64,000 nt of DNA from Mansonella perstans (GCA_037074765.1 JBAMDO010000110.1:1-64000); one strand, 5' to 3'; positions 1 through 18,833 are shown, counted from the first letter of the stretch. Notes: generated by a model not told the origin, from the letters alone. A program made the numbers and translations.

Positions 1-352
1 CATTTGTTCCATTATCATTCTTTCCATTCATGCAACGAACATCCTACTTTTAAATGTACGATTTATTTGACAATTTAATTTTAATAATTAAATGGAAAAA
101 GTATAATGAAAAAGAATTTAGAGCATGAATGAATAAAGCATAAATACAAAATAAAGTATAAATAATCTGAAATATGAGTTATAAGTATACAATGAAGTAC
201 TGTATAAAAAAATATTTGCAAATGAAAAATTGTGTAACGTTTAAAAGCAAAAAAAGTACACGTTATTAAAAACGTGTAACGTGAAAAACATTTGAAGCGT
301 AGAATTTTTCAAATTACTACTTTTATTCGATACAAATGGAATGTTGTGCAGA
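1..352. other. AT-rich non-coding sequence
   Basis: No open frame with coding character and no recognisable RNA or repeat was seen. The stretch only leads into the tRNA gene at 353. Confidence 0.6.
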
Positions 353-425
353 GCCTTCTTAGCTCAGTTGGTAGAGCATCAGACTTTTAATCTGAGGGTC
401 GTGGGTTCGAGTCCCACAGAGGGCG
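353..425 (+). tRNA. tRNA-Lys (anticodon UUU)
   Basis: A full cloverleaf can be drawn. The acceptor stem pairs GCCTTCT (353-359) with AGAGGGC (418-424). The D arm has AGCTCAGTTGGTAGAGC, the anticodon stem-loop is CAGACTTTTAATCTG with anticodon TTT, and the T arm is GTGGG-TTCGAGT-CCCAC. No intron is present. G425 is the discriminator; the CCA after it (426-428) is probably chance, since eukaryotes add CCA after transcription. The T runs at about 433-436 and 440-446 would serve as RNA polymerase III terminators, and the internal A and B boxes are intact, so the gene looks functional. Confidence 0.97.
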
Positions 426-2582
426 CCAAGCTTTTACGCTTTTTTATCATGGTGAATTTAATGATCAGTAATAGTTATTCGCACGTCTGTCATTCTTCTA
501 TTACTATTATTATTATAATTAGTAATATTATGAAGTTTTTTTTATTACTACGGCCTTCTATTTCCTACTTCTGTTACATTATTCAAATGCTATTTATTAT
601 TTTTATTTACTTTATAATTATTAATTTTTTTTACTGTTATTATTATTATTATCACTATTATTTATTATTGTTATTTATCTTTTTACTATTACTATTTTTA
701 TTACCAACTTTATTATTATGTTGCCGCTATTAATACTATCCGCTATCTTTTCATTATCAGAGCAGTTAGTTTCGTGAATTTGCACTCAACAAAAAAAAAA
801 AGAAAAAAAAAACGATTAGAAAATCGATTTAAACGATACTAGGCGTTAAGATAAATGATGATTTAATTAATTGATCAGTAGAATAAAAGTAAGCATTCAA
901 TGAAGTAAATTGAATTAATAATTATTTAATAAAATCAGCGACTTAATTTACAAGAAACTTGTAAATATGTACCAATTAAAAATAAATGATAATCCATTTA
1001 TTTGTTTTAGCTGCAAAATTTTGATAATTTTAGTGATGATAACATAAGCTAAATTTTCATTTGAAATCTTATAAGAAAAATATAATTGCAGTAAACGATA
1101 GTTAGCTAATAATATCATTATCAATGATAATTGTGTCAAACATTCATTTTACTTTGAAAGAAATGATTCAGTGGAAATATTTGTATGCACATTTCTATTG
1201 AAAATTTTCTAATGGAAAAAAAAACGGAAAAAGAACTTTCTAAATTTGTTACATAAGAATGAGAAATTCGGTTCAAAAATTTGCAAACAGCAATTTGTTA
1301 TCTTTCTTTTTCTTCCAATTTTTTCATTGTTTCTTTTTTAAATTTTTTATGCAATCAATATTTTAGCTTCCATTAGTTTCTAAGTTTTTATTCAACAAAG
1401 AAAAAAGAAAAAGAAAGGAAAGCAAATTTATAAATTGCAAATTTTTCGTTGAAAATTGTTTTTAACGACAATGCAAACAAATTAATTGCACATAAATTTA
1501 AATTTTTACAATTAGCATTGAAAATTTTTTCTCGTCAAATTGTAAACTACTTTCATTTACAATGATATATGTAAATGATAATTTCTTCAGTGGAAGATTA
1601 TTTTAAAAAAAGTAAAAAATAAAACTAAAATTTTGATATATCTGATATATGCAATTAATTGTATCGTTGTCACCATAATGTTCTCAGAGAAACAAAAGAA
1701 AACATGAATCATCACTTGACATAAAGAATTGTCTGAGCAGTTACAATGAACAACGATTTCTGAATTTAATTCAAATTCCAATTCTGATTTTCAGACTCAG
1801 GAGTCGTTTAATTCAAATACCAATTCCGATTTTCAAATTTTCATTACAATTAAATTAAAGAAATTAGAATGCTATGCATATAATATAATTGAACTGTTGA
1901 CAAACTCTTATATATCATGTCTTTTTAAAGATTAGCCTAAAAATGAATAATCACTATTAATTGATTGCTTCTTTTTGATTCAGTACTGAAAATTGAAATG
2001 ATTTCGTGGATTATTTTAATTATCGATAGCGTGCAAATTAATTATTTATTAATTAGTAATCGAAATTATTAGTTAAATAATACTGCTAATAAACAAAATG
2101 TTCATGTGAATATTTTAAATAATTTGAAATAATTTGCAATGAAATAGAAAATATTATTTCTCAACAATTTCATTTTTCAAACAATAAATTTGATTGTCTC
2201 ATAATTCTAATGTATATATATATATGTATATGTATATGTGCATCTACCCTCTGCAAAATTGATTTATCATCGTTATCAATAATTTGATAAGCATTTGAAT
2301 GCTATCAGTAATCTCTTTTTTCCAATGCTTTTTCTCGCGGTTCCTCTCTCTCTTTCCCTCTCTCTCTCTCTCTTTCTCTCTCTTTACCATCTCTTATCAA
2401 TTCACTTTATGATTTCAAAGAGATTTGCCAGAGAATGAAAAGGAAATAAGGAGAGAGAGAAAGAGCAGCGAATAAGTGAATGAGAAAGAGGGAGAGTGAG
2501 AGAAAGAGAGAGAAATAAAGAGAGAGCAACTCCATTAACTTTAATCTCCAGTTATCATTCTTTCAGCTCGAACTTCTCGAAG
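426..2582. other. AT-rich intergenic region upstream of the aspartic protease
   Basis: Apart from T-runs behind the tRNA and TTA/ATT trinucleotide-rich sequence (about 500-720), nothing codes convincingly. Short open frames here are low-complexity. The last 240 bp hold CT and GA tracts, listed separately, and must contain the promoter of the gene starting at 2583. Confidence 0.6.
2343..2528. repeat. CT tract followed by a GA tract (imperfect inverted simple repeat)
   Basis: A CT-rich run (about 2343-2385) is followed some 65 bp later by a GA-rich run (about 2451-2528). The two are complementary in character and could fold on each other. They lie 55-240 bp upstream of the protease start codon, a position where GA/CT tracts in other animals bind GAGA-type factors; that role is only inferred here. 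Confidence 0.75.
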
Positions 2583-7084
<4,502 letters not shown>

Positions 7085-9141
7085 ACTTATAATTGAAATC
7101 CGTTATTCCTTTTTCATGTAACAATTACAACAATTTATAATTAGTTTATGATAAAATTTGTCTAGATCTTGATTGAAATTCACACACACAAATGGAAAAT
7201 AAACTATGAAAAAAATAATTTCCTTAAATTAGTAGAAAAAGTGCATAAGAGAAGCAAGCAAGCGATTTTGCATAACGATGTCAAATGGATCCAGAGAAAG
7301 TAATTTCTGATATAAATTCATATGTATAAAGGATCGAATAAGAGGAATTTCATTGTTGACTAAAAAAATTGCAATTTGAATAATAAATCCAAATAATTTA
7401 TTAAAGCGAATTAACTCATTTCTCTACTTACTTGTTCATCTAAAATGACAGTAAAATGATTGAATTCAAAGGAACAAATTTGGATGGGGACAGTTTGTGA
7501 CATAGATATTGGCTATGAATCTAAGTTGAAAGATCTAATGCAACAGAAACCAACGATCAAAAAGATTCTTTCTATTGAATGGTATGGCAAGACTTGTATT
7601 GGATTATTCCGTCTATTATGAGGTCCATTATGCAGAAATTGTTCAGCCTTTTATAGTAAGAATTAACAGGATACTTTTTGTTATCTGGAAATATTCATTC
7701 AATCACTTTAATTTGAATTTTTCGTAGAAACATTGAAACGTTTCTAAAACTTCAAAAATATAATTTCCTTCTATACTTTCATAAAATGGATGTAATAATA
7801 TTTCATAGAATAACTTTATATAATAATTTCTACAATTTCGTATGATTTCCTATAATATTAAAAGTATAATTTTCTCGAAGTATAATTTCCCCCGGTCTGA
7901 AATATTAGAAAAACTGAGAAATTTTACGTGCTGCAAGCAATCGTATTACAGTTCTATTACACACTTCTAGCAAAAAGCTTTTTAAGATTCCCAGAAAAGG
8001 ATTCATCACATGAGGGATATTTTTTCTATGTCTAAAGTGATGAGTCCTTTATTCATCCTTCAATTGTGTGGCTATGCTTCCAATCTTCTATTATGAAGCA
8101 CATCACCATTTTATAGGGTTTTCTTTTCCTGTAACACTTCAGCCTTTCATAAGCCTCGACGACCCACAGTTTCGTCATTTCCAACTCCAATTTGATCTTC
8201 AATTTAATCTCTCACTGGAACATGAAATTCTCCACCTTCTCCACAAATAAGAAACCCACCTATAATTGAATATGTATTCTCTGTATTCGCTACGAAAACT
8301 TTTACTGCCATCAATAGACCTTTATCATACATCTTGCGTCTGTGTCAGCAACACAATAAACTTCATCATTAACTTCTCCTAACCAAAGATAAAATATTTT
8401 TTTGCATCCCGCAGTTGATGGCAATGTTGATTTTTGACTCTTCATGTTTCTGCAAAAAATGCAAATTAAAATAATCAAATGAAAGTTTTCAGGTGACAAA
8501 AAATATTTCGTTAATCTGCTTTTATATAATAAAAAATTGATCATGTAAATCACACAATTTTTGTCCAATAAATATTCGGTAGAGAAGTAGCAACTTTTCA
8601 TTTTTTTGAATGAAATGCAAATTAAAGTAATTCAGTGAAATTTTCTAGGCGATAAAAAATATGCCTTTTTTTTTTGATCTTTGACTGAAACTGTATTAAA
8701 AATTTTTCAGCATAAAAGACCTAACTTTTTTGTTTAGGACTCAAAGTCAATTTCTCTGTTGCCACAAACAGTTTTCCTTCAATTCTATCGTTTTACAATT
8801 TTGACTAGTCATGGAAACTTTTACAAAAAGGAGTCATTGAATTTATTTTCACCGTTTTATTCAATCACCCGAATTTAAGCCTAAATGTTCTGTACATAGC
8901 AATTGCCATTATTCACTGAAAAAGCATGCCACAAATTAGTCTTGTGAAACAATTAGTATTTAAACAATAGCATTTTATGAAATATTCGAAAAAAATGCAT
9001 GCTTTCACAGATTTACTAAACTTTTATAATAATTAGATCCATTCAGTGAAACGTCCAAGAATTTGAAATCAATTTGTGATAGAAATTAGTTTGACGATTG
9101 AAGTTACTGAATACATTTCTAATTTACAGCTTCAAGGAACG
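7085..9141. other. Intergenic region, no gene supported
   Basis: It holds the 3' end of the protease gene (AATAAA-like signal near 7198) and then about 1.9 kb without a convincing exon. Two diverged direct copies of a segment of about 50 bp (about 8459-8509 and 8614-8665, both starting TGCAAATTAAA) suggest a local duplication. A 96-codon minus-strand frame at 8311-8601 has no recognisable domain. Confidence 0.55.
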
Positions 9142-12070
9142 ATGAATTTTGAATTTCTTGCTATCCTTACATTCTTTGTGGCCCATGCAATCGCAACCAA
9201 TGTCACTTCAGCAGGTAAACAATTTGGACTATAAGCAGAATGATTCGAATCGGTGTCCACTGTATATACTTGAAAAACTAAGTGATGCATTTGCTATTTA
9301 AATATCTGAAGAACTTGAAGCATAGTGAAGATTAAATTGGAATTTCAGGAAGAAGAGATGACCAAAAATACGATGAAGATTTATTAAAGAAAATTTTTAT
9401 TCATTCTCCAACAGGAACGATTATTGCTGAATATTTGTCGCACGAAGATTTACAAAATATCGCGTTAGTAATATTCTTTATAATTATGTTAAAAATGCTC
9501 CTTAAAATCAAATCATGTCCACCAAATTCCGTTATTTCAAATATTGGTCATCGCAAGTGATATGGCAAATTGCAAGTAGTAAGCTGCAATTAGTGGATTG
9601 ATATTAGTTATAATGAATAATTTTTCTAATATCATTTAACAGTGAAATTCCTATCATGTCTGAATCTGCAAACTCCGTGCTAAAGCGTCGATCCAAAATA
9701 CTACATTATCGGGATGGCAAAATGAACCCGCCATATTTAAGGAAAGCTTATGACCTCATATCTCGAACAAATTTCACTGATCCGAAGGTATGTCCCTTTT
9801 TTGTTACTTTATGTTTGAATATAGTTGAAATAATATATTGATTAGAAGACGCAATTATTTATTTTCAGAAGTTTTCTCTTATCTCATTGTCGAAATATTG
9901 CAAATTTTTCTTCGTCAGCTTCTTAATCGTATAAAAAGTGAAAAAAAATTCGCCAAAAATCAAAAATAAATTTATGCAAAGTGAAGATATGTTGTAAATT
10001 CAATCTTTAGAACTCAACAATTTTCAAGAAATGCCATTGGTCACCATATGAAGCTATTTTGTTTGGCAGTGGAAAACCGCTGAATGTAGTTGCCGGACCG
10101 GTATTTTGCGGAGTACTGATGGTGATGTCTCACAAAGATCATCTAAAGATATTCAGAAGAACCATGTTTGGTTAGGAAATTGTGACGAATTTTTGGACTA
10201 ACCATAATTAATTAAAAAATGACGTAAAATCAGTATGTAGCAAAGAAAACAGTTTGGATTATACGAAATTTCAGGCCCGAATGACGCATTTATTTCGGGA
10301 TATGAAACTGAGGAAAAAGAAAATCCAATGAATGGGTTGATTATTCCGTATTTTCGCCATTTAGACATTCAGATTCGTGCAGTGTCAATAAATAGCATCC
10401 TGTTGGTCATCCTTTGTATTTGCAGAAGCAAATTGTGATCATTGTGACCGTTTGACATATGCTAAAGTCAAGCGGTCTTGAAATTTAATTTTTCTGATAT
10501 AAAGATTAAAGTACTTTCAATCACATCGCCATCATAGTTGAGTGACAATATGACTTTTCTGCTGCTATATTAAGAACACCATAGATGACAATAGAAGAAA
10601 TAATTTAATTAAACAATGTATTTAGAATGTGATTTTTTCTCCAAGAGCAAGAAAAACTCCAAAATTGATTATTACTATATTTTTTTTTTTTTTTTGATAT
10701 ATAATCGAATTTTCAGAAATAATTGGCGAAATTATCAGTCATGGATCGAGGACAAGGAGAGAGTGAGTTGATCAGAAATTAATGAAAATGTGATGTATAG
10801 GTGGAAATGTGATCTTTGAACCAATGCTCTCAACTTATAATGAATAATCATGAATTTCAGCTGCCGTTGAAGTTAGCCATTGTGATTAGTAACGATAATA
10901 ATCAAGAAGATGCTAAAAAGCAAACATTGAATGCAGTCGAAATTATCAAGAAGAATTTCGGTAGTGTGCCGATTTGCTTTGTTGCTCAACCGGATACTCG
11001 AAAGAATGTGTAAGTTAGATTTGATAATTTTTTGATCACAAGATGAATCTGAAGCAGCGAAACAGGGTTTGAAAGTGTGCCTTTGATTACGCCAATTTTC
11101 ACTCACGGAAAGTTTGATGGAATCCCAAATATTAATTTGACAATTCCGGTGTTGGACAAATGTGATAAAAAATAAAAAACCAATATTAAATTATTATGGT
11201 AGACTAATTTTGACTAGTTTTATCGCTGTTACAAGGAATCTTGTAGTGAAAATAATGGAAAAAATTTGAAATGGCAAAAGGACTGCACGGTATTAATGCT
11301 TCACGGATCTAATGTAGAAACATTGGTCTTTGTTATGGATAAAAATTACACCAAAGAAACATTGAGAGCAGAGTTTGAGAAGTTGAAGGTTTGACGTTTT
11401 TATTGACTCTAGCAGTGTTTAGTCTCAGTCATTAATACGCAAAGTCAATTTTTATTAGGAATACTATTTTACTGCTATATATGCTTAATTTCACATGGCT
11501 TTACTTACTATTCACTGTAAATATGCTTACTGTAAATATGCTCCTTTTTTTGCTAATTTAAAATTTGTTTTTTCTGCAGAAGGAATCGTTTTTCCTTGAC
11601 AATCATGAAACAGTAGCATTCCATTTTACAGTGGTCAATGGGAATGAGCCTGAAGATAGTGAAGAGATATTCAGGTTGGATATTTAGAATGTTTAACAGG
11701 ATGTTTGTGGCAGTTTGCAAGGAGGCATATTGGTATAATGTCACAACAAAATTGGACGGGGCAGATAAATCTGCTAGCATTGCATTTTTTCAAAGCATAT
11801 CAGTAATAATTATTGTAGTACACTAAGCTAAGTGAATTCGAATTTATATCGCATACTGCTTTTCCATATTCGAATATGCTATTACAATTTTCAATGATTT
11901 TTCCTGTATATCACTTTTTTTGCAGTAATACATTCCCAGATATTCCTCTAAGTACGTTACGTTTACTTGATGAATCATCGACGACTGGAGTATACTATGA
12001 TGCTGAAACAGAATTTCGTTTCAATGGCGGTCCCGTATATGTGATTATTGGAACTAAACAGTACGGTTGA
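9142..12070 (+). CDS. Unrecognised secreted glycoprotein-like protein
   Basis: I do not recognise the family. The best model has 12 exons and 427 aa: 9142-9214, 9349-9463, 9643-9787, 10011-10170, 10275-10335, 10717-10762, 10861-11009, 11058-11148, 11218-11388, 11580-11674, 11700-11732, 11926-12070. It starts with a signal peptide (MNFEFLAILTFFVAHAIA). The rest is soluble, with several N-glycosylation sequons (NVT, NFT, NST, NLT, NYT) and scattered cysteines. Stretches that look clearly coding include DPKNSTIFKKCHWSPYEAIL, LPLKLAIVISNDNNQ, KDCTVLMLHGSNVETLVFVM and TGVYYDAETEFRFNGG. Exons 1-4, 7, 9 and 10 are solid. The donors of exons 5, 8 and 11 (GTTGAT, GTGTTG, GTATAA) were chosen because they are the only ones that keep phase. 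If exon 5 instead reads on, a first product would end at 10437 and the rest would be a second gene. Confidence 0.6.
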
Positions 12071-15000
12071 GAAAATCCAATTACGGAAAATTCGATGATT
12101 TCTCAGTAGTTGATCCCATGCAACTTTATTGGGAAGTATCATAAACATTTGATAAAATATACAAACAAATGATTGGTTTGAAGTGTCGAATATATGTCTG
12201 AAAATACTACTACCTATTGTTTGAAAATTTACAAGAAAATTTATGCAAAGGATCTCAAACAGAATGATTCACACGATTTCTATCTTTTAATCACGATAGC
12301 ACTTCGTGTATGAAATTTTATGAACTGAAGTGTAAATCACGGAACAAAATATGAACTAAGAAGATTTAATTACAGCAGAAGTTGTTATTTCTACCTTTTG
12401 TGGAACTGAACTGAGCATAATGACATAAAGTCTGGAGCAAATTAGTGGAATTGAAAAGAATTCCAATTTGACCTAAATGTCTGAAGAAAAGCTTTTTTCA
12501 CTTTGCAGTTTCAAGAAAATTGATGACCGCTTGATCCTTTGTCTGATCATAAGACATTTGCGCTCAAATGAGTGAAATCTGAGAGATGATTGAGTCCAAT
12601 GATTCGTTAGTCAAAGCAATATTTAGATGGTCACATTCAGCAATTCGTCGGTGCCTCCTGAAATTTTGATATTTTTTTGGTTAGAGTGTCACATTCCTTA
12701 AATAGTGCCGTCTAAAAAGAAAGAAGGGCCTCTATTGCGGTATTAATATTTCTGAAGTATACTTTAGTAGTTTATTTTACCGGATCATTGCTAATTAATT
12801 ATTTATTGCGTCATGAATATATTTCTCATATCTTTATGTTAGGATTAAGGAAGGCTGAAAAATATTAAAACACGGTGGACAACATTTCTAACTGCTCAAA
12901 TATCATTCTACATGACAAAACATAACTGAAGCAATTTTAGAGTCAACAATTCCTCAAGATAATATCAAAATAACTTCTAGAATTTGCTTTAATTGCCTAC
13001 TGCTCAAAAATAATAACTTTAAAGTTCACTGAACGAGTGGGAATGTAATTTTGTCCAAATGGAATAAAATGTCACAATACTGGACCGGAAAATTGAAGGC
13101 GATATATACAAGTAAATCATTTCATTAATATTGTCTTTCATTAACAAATATCATTCAATAATAATGCAAATTAAAAAATGTGAAATTTTATTTTGCGCAC
13201 AAAATAATAAATCCTTAATTTATATTTTAGTCATACCTGACTTTATGATACCAATGCCAAGCAGTGATAAAGTTATCACTTTCTGCTTGAATATAAAATA
13301 CTATGTAGATATGTTTTTGGTAATTCCATGTCTTATATTTCCCTTGAATCATTTAATTAAATTAAAATGAACAAATTTAATTAATTGCTTTTCTTTATCT
13401 TTAACTATCTTTAACTTGCTAATTTCCCAAAATCAAGTTCAGTTAATTAATTAAAAGAACGAAAAATTTTGTAAATACGACAAAAATTGTCTCATCTGGA
13501 TTCGTTGTTAAATTATGAATGAATGAAACCAAATAATAAAAACAGTAAATGTCAAATAATTTGTGCAAGTTTAAATGAAAATATGTGCAAATAATCCTTA
13601 AATTTATTAATTTATCGAGTTTTTTTCAACCAAATTAATGAATTAAATAGTTCTATGCAGCTCCACCAAACTAATTTGCATTAACGTAAAACTTATAACA
13701 GTGGGTTTATCTACACCAGCATTAAGCATTATGCACATAATAATTAATTTACATTAACATTAACCATTAGTTGTCGGGCTTCGCGAACGAAAATCTGAGG
13801 AGAATGCTACCGAGTTTTGTTACAGATTTACTAATGATTGAAAAGTCCGATGCAGGACAGATAAATCTGTTTGCATAGAGCAGAAGGGTAGATCCGATTG
13901 AAAAATATGGCCAATATGGGCGATTTACAGGTAATCTGAAATGAGATAGCAGCATTTTGAATAGGGTCTCTCTCTGTTTCCGCTTTAGAGATTACTGATC
14001 ATCGAAACAAATGTACTGATATGTACTGATATCTCAGAGACAGAGACACATCTCATATAAGTAGTTCACCATACAGGACAATCTAGGGGAGAGGATTATC
14101 CTTCATCCTGAAAGCGTGTCCTATCCAGCTCAACTGCGTCCTCAACGGCATGGCTTCAATCCTGTGATAGCTGCCTGCTGAAGGACTGCCTCATTTACAT
14201 GATCAATACTGTAAATGATGTTTTTAAGATTAAATAGAGGTACCGCTGAGGAAGCATTCAATGAGACACAAGTGGTGTCGATAGATGAACATTCATTCAT
14301 TCATATGAACGGGTAGGTAGTAGTACAATAGCTTAATAATAAGCATTTCTACTGCTTTACTTCATATTTTTACTGCACTAGACCTTTTTATGGAGCTTTT
14401 GAAGATTTATATGTCTTTTCTACTTTGTGATTGAGCCATCCAAGGAATTGATCTTCCCACACTGCAAACTGTTAGACTGACTGTGAATCTCTAATGGTAT
14501 TGTATGGAAGATGGCTTTCAACTTGTAGTCAAGTTGATGGAAGACCTCTGTCTACTTATGCTGACTTCTAGCCTAAAGAGCTTGGTGGTCTCTACAAACA
14601 GAATGTTCAGCGGGGCTTTTATTCCTTTTAAGTTAAATATAACCAACCATCAGTACTGCAACGGATACAAATGCATTAAATATTTAGCAAACAGTAAAGA
14701 ATTAATTTGCGTATACACTGAGCGTGAAAAATGAAGCAATTTTTTACATTAACACTATGCTTTGAATGTAAAATGTTTAAATGATTTGAATAAATATTAA
14801 ACACACACTGATAAATTCATTTACATAAATATTAAACAATTAAGCATAAAATGGACAATATAACACTAATCACAAAATGATCAGTTAATTAACAAGCACA
14901 CAGTGATGAAGCCTAACAATAATAAATCCTTTCATAGTAACATTAAGCATTAAGTGTACATTAAGTGTGTACTAAAATGATTTTTTTGTAAATGAACAGT

Positions 15001-18000
15001 AAGCATAATGATCGAATTTATATTGTACTGTTAATAAAATATTTTTTCTATCATATAGGGTAGATACTGTATGTTACAGTATACATATACACATATATAT
15101 ATATATATAATACATTTTGCATGATTATAGTGACAAAAAAGTAAAAGGTGACAGAGTTCTAAAGAGGATTTGGTGTTAAAAATGAATTAAATATGTAAAA
15201 TTATCCTAGAATTGGCTAAAAACTTGAATGAATAAAATATGCATAATTTGCTTGAGAAAATGTTTCAGAAGTGGTCTCTTTTAAGCACAAAAAATATATA
15301 CATTAACTTTGTGAATACTCAGACATTTATTTATCTCATTTTATACAATTCCTTTCAACGACAATTTTGTTGTTGAAAATTTGATGTGATGGCTTTTCTT
15401 TCGAATTAATAGCTATCATATGAAAATGCCACATACCGTCAGTTAATTAATTTTAATTAATTTTTCGATTCCTTTTTTCATATTTCCTCCTTTGAATTTC
15501 CAAAAAAATGTTCGATTAATTAAATTCGATTCATTGATTAAAATTCGATAATATGAGACAAATATTTTTATAAAAAATTTTTTTTGCACTTAAATTTAAT
15601 TATTTTACAACGTGTGGCGTATCAGTTATTTCATCTATTCTTTTGTAAGCCTTTGTTCATGAATTTTAAAAAATCGCTTTATAGAAATCTTAAGGATCAA
15701 AAATTTTAAAAAAAAATTTTAGAAAAATAGCAAAGCATAGTGAGCTGCCAATTGTTTTCAATTAATGTGGCAAGACGATAGCTTCATTGCTCCATTCCTA
15801 TTAAAGATATTTATAAAGTTTTATAAAGTGATAATGATGAGGCACGATAGTAATTGATTCATTATTGCAATATTTTCCTTGCAAATGTTTTAATTATAAA
15901 CTTTATCACGATCCATATGCTTTAATTATAAACATTAGTCATATTGTTATGAAAGACATCTATGATACGGCAAATCTATTATGTTTCACTGTCTAAAAAG
16001 TATTTCAAAAATTCCGAAATATTGAAATAAATTTTAATGCAAGTGTAATTTGTTATAACAAGCAAGTAATTAGTTGTGTAGTGGAAAAACTTTTCAACAA
16101 AAAATTTCAAGAAATTTCATAAAAAAAATTTCAAGGAAAAAATTCAGAACCAATGAATATATTTGGAGATTGAGATTATCATTTCATTTCAAATAACTAT
16201 CAAATTTCAAAGCTTCCAGAATTTTAGTATTTGCTTGTTTCCATTCTATAAGCTTAACTTTGATTCAGTATGTCGAAATTTCAATAAATTGGCCACAAAT
16301 ATTTTCGATGATATTAGTGATTCAAAAAAATCGATGAATTTAACTGATCATATAGTTTGAAATGTCAATGGTAACAAAAAATGATGTTTTAAGCAAATAT
16401 TATAATTTTCTAATTCATTTCATATCAAATTCCGATAAATCCCTTTTTTCATTTTTTTGGCTAGTAAAAATTAAAAAAATAGAAAGCAGGAAGAGTTGAA
16501 TGCTGAAGTATGTAGGGTAATGATTTGAAAAGTTTCTTAAGTTTTTAAAAAACTGACAAAACAATTCAATTTGAAAACTTAATCTCACATGAATTTGCAT
16601 TTTTATCAGTGCGTCAATAATTTTGATACACATTAAATTTTAAATTTTTTTCGGAAAGATGATAAAGTTTGAAATCTTATTTTAAGTTATTAATTATTCA
16701 GGTAGGTTTTTTGAGGCAAAATTGCATAGTAATTTGTTGAATAAATCTCCCATTCTAATTTATTTAAATGTGTTAGTTCGAATTTATTAGCATTTAATTT
16801 CTTCGAAAGTAAAAAGTTTCCTTTTTTTTTGCAATTAAGTTTTCTACATTTCGTTATATTTTCAACAAAGTAATTGACATCAGTTGAACATGACAAATCT
16901 GCATGTACACGCGAAATATAGCTTTGCAAAAAAAAAGTTGGAATCTAACATTAAAATAAAAATTAATTCATAAAGAAAGTTTTTTGCGTTCTTTTTTTTT
17001 AAACTATTCATTTCTGTTTTTCTGCTGACCATCATCACTATAATAGTTTTTATATGAAATATTTTTTATAACTTCTGATCTTTCATGATCATTTCCAATT
17101 TCCCATTATCTCAAAAAAAAAAGAAAAATGAATCATAATAATAAATCAAGTGAAGCTCCAAAATATTGCATTTTTCATTTTACTGAAAATTAAATCCTGT
17201 ATATCACTAAAACAAATATCGCCTGGCTCATTTATCAGATTAATATCAAGTGATTTGCGACCAAATCTGAACAAATCATTTGCGTTTTCTTTAATAGCTT
17301 TTTATTTACCATTCTCCACACATTTATTTATTCTTTTTTTTTCAGTTTTTTAATTTTTGTTATCTAAAAATATATCATTTTGAAAATTTGAAAATTTATC
17401 TTTAAAATTGGAAATATTGATTGAGAAAATTTATTGAATCTATTTTACAATAACGCATTTTGTTTGTCTTAAAATAATTCACAGTTGATTGCATTCTAAT
17501 TTAAATAATTTGTTAAACAAAAAAAACTTTTCGCTTGCAATCAAAATAAAAAACCGGAATTTTTTTTGGTAAAATTTCATTTGCAATAATTCAAAAGTTG
17601 CTGAAAAAAAAAAAAAATTTCGTTTTTTCTTTTTTTTGCTGTAAATGCTTATTGATAATATTTTTTTGCGTTTGGAATTCTTGCTAAAAAAAATTTTCCA
17701 AAAAATTTCTTGATACTTAAACTTCAATTCAAGAGTTTTTCACAAAATTTTTACTTTAGATCTAAAATCAGTTGAATAAATACTTGAATATTTTAAGCTG
17801 AGCAAATTTTGAACAATATTTTTTTGCTGTGGTTTGGCTACAAATATTTATTGTTGTATTACATGTGAAAGATTTGAAAAATAAAACGCTTATCTTTGAT
17901 CAATTATTTCAATTAAAAAAAAAATACACACGAATAAGTAGACGAATATAAATCGTTTAATTATTTCCAAAAAAAAATTTCGCACATTTCTGAGCTGAAA

Positions 18001-18833
18001 TGTTTTTTTTGTTTTTACCTACTATTTTAAAAATAAATGGTAATTTTGAAGATCTTTGGATAATTTTGCAATTTGTAAACTAATGCGATTTCAGAAATTA
18101 CTATTCTTTTTTATCAATAATTGATAGATGAGTTTCATTGCTAAGAATTGATTGTTTTAACTTTGTTTTTCTTGTTTTCCATTTTACCTTAATTCATAAA
18201 ACATACCCAATAAATGCATTTTTTTTTCAAATGTGGATTTTGCAAACAATGCACATCTCATATTGTATCCTTTCGTTATCACTGATTGTTATCATTGATT
18301 TCCTAAATATTTGTCCTATAAGATGACTAAAATCAATTTGTTCTAAACAAAAAACAAAAAAATAAGTTTATTATTTATTTTTTACGATCAATTTGATATA
18401 ATTCCTAATTTTCGAATAAGTAAACAACAATAACAGTAATGTAATTTAATATCAATGAGAAGTTTTTTTTTTCTTTTTTCCTCCTTCAGCGAATTTCTAT
18501 GCAAAAAATAATCACAGTAGAACTTTTCATTTCTTTTAAAATTTAAAATTTTATGAAGATTAATTACCAAACACTTTATTACTTGCTATCAATGCATGAA
18601 AATAAATAAAAGAAGGTGGTGAAAGGAAAAATTTTACACTCAAGTGGAAATTAAATAATTCATCAATGGTAATCATTCGGTTCAAAATATTAAAATAAAA
18701 CTGTCAGTTAAGGCTGTTTCATTTCTTCATTAATTTATTTTGATATCTTAATTGGTATTTTTGATTTTTGTTTATTTTGCCTGATTATTTTAAATTAAAT
18801 AATTTTTAGAATTCAATTCAAAATTCCAGAACC
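12071..18833. other. Gene-poor region (6.8 kb)
   Basis: No exon chain could be built on either strand. The sequence is mostly A/T-rich with many homopolymer runs. A less A/T-rich island at about 13780-14650 stands out and may be a decayed mobile element. A TA/CA microsatellite lies at about 15080-15110. The last part must hold regulatory sequence of the serotonin transporter gene. Confidence 0.5.

Noticed and set aside
341..733. 130-codon frame starting before the tRNA
   Set aside because: It reads through the tRNA gene and then a TTA/ATT-rich tract; the product is low-complexity.
8311..8601. Minus-strand frame of 96 codons
   Set aside because: No domain, no partner exons in phase and a composition close to random; kept only as a remark in the intergenic entry.
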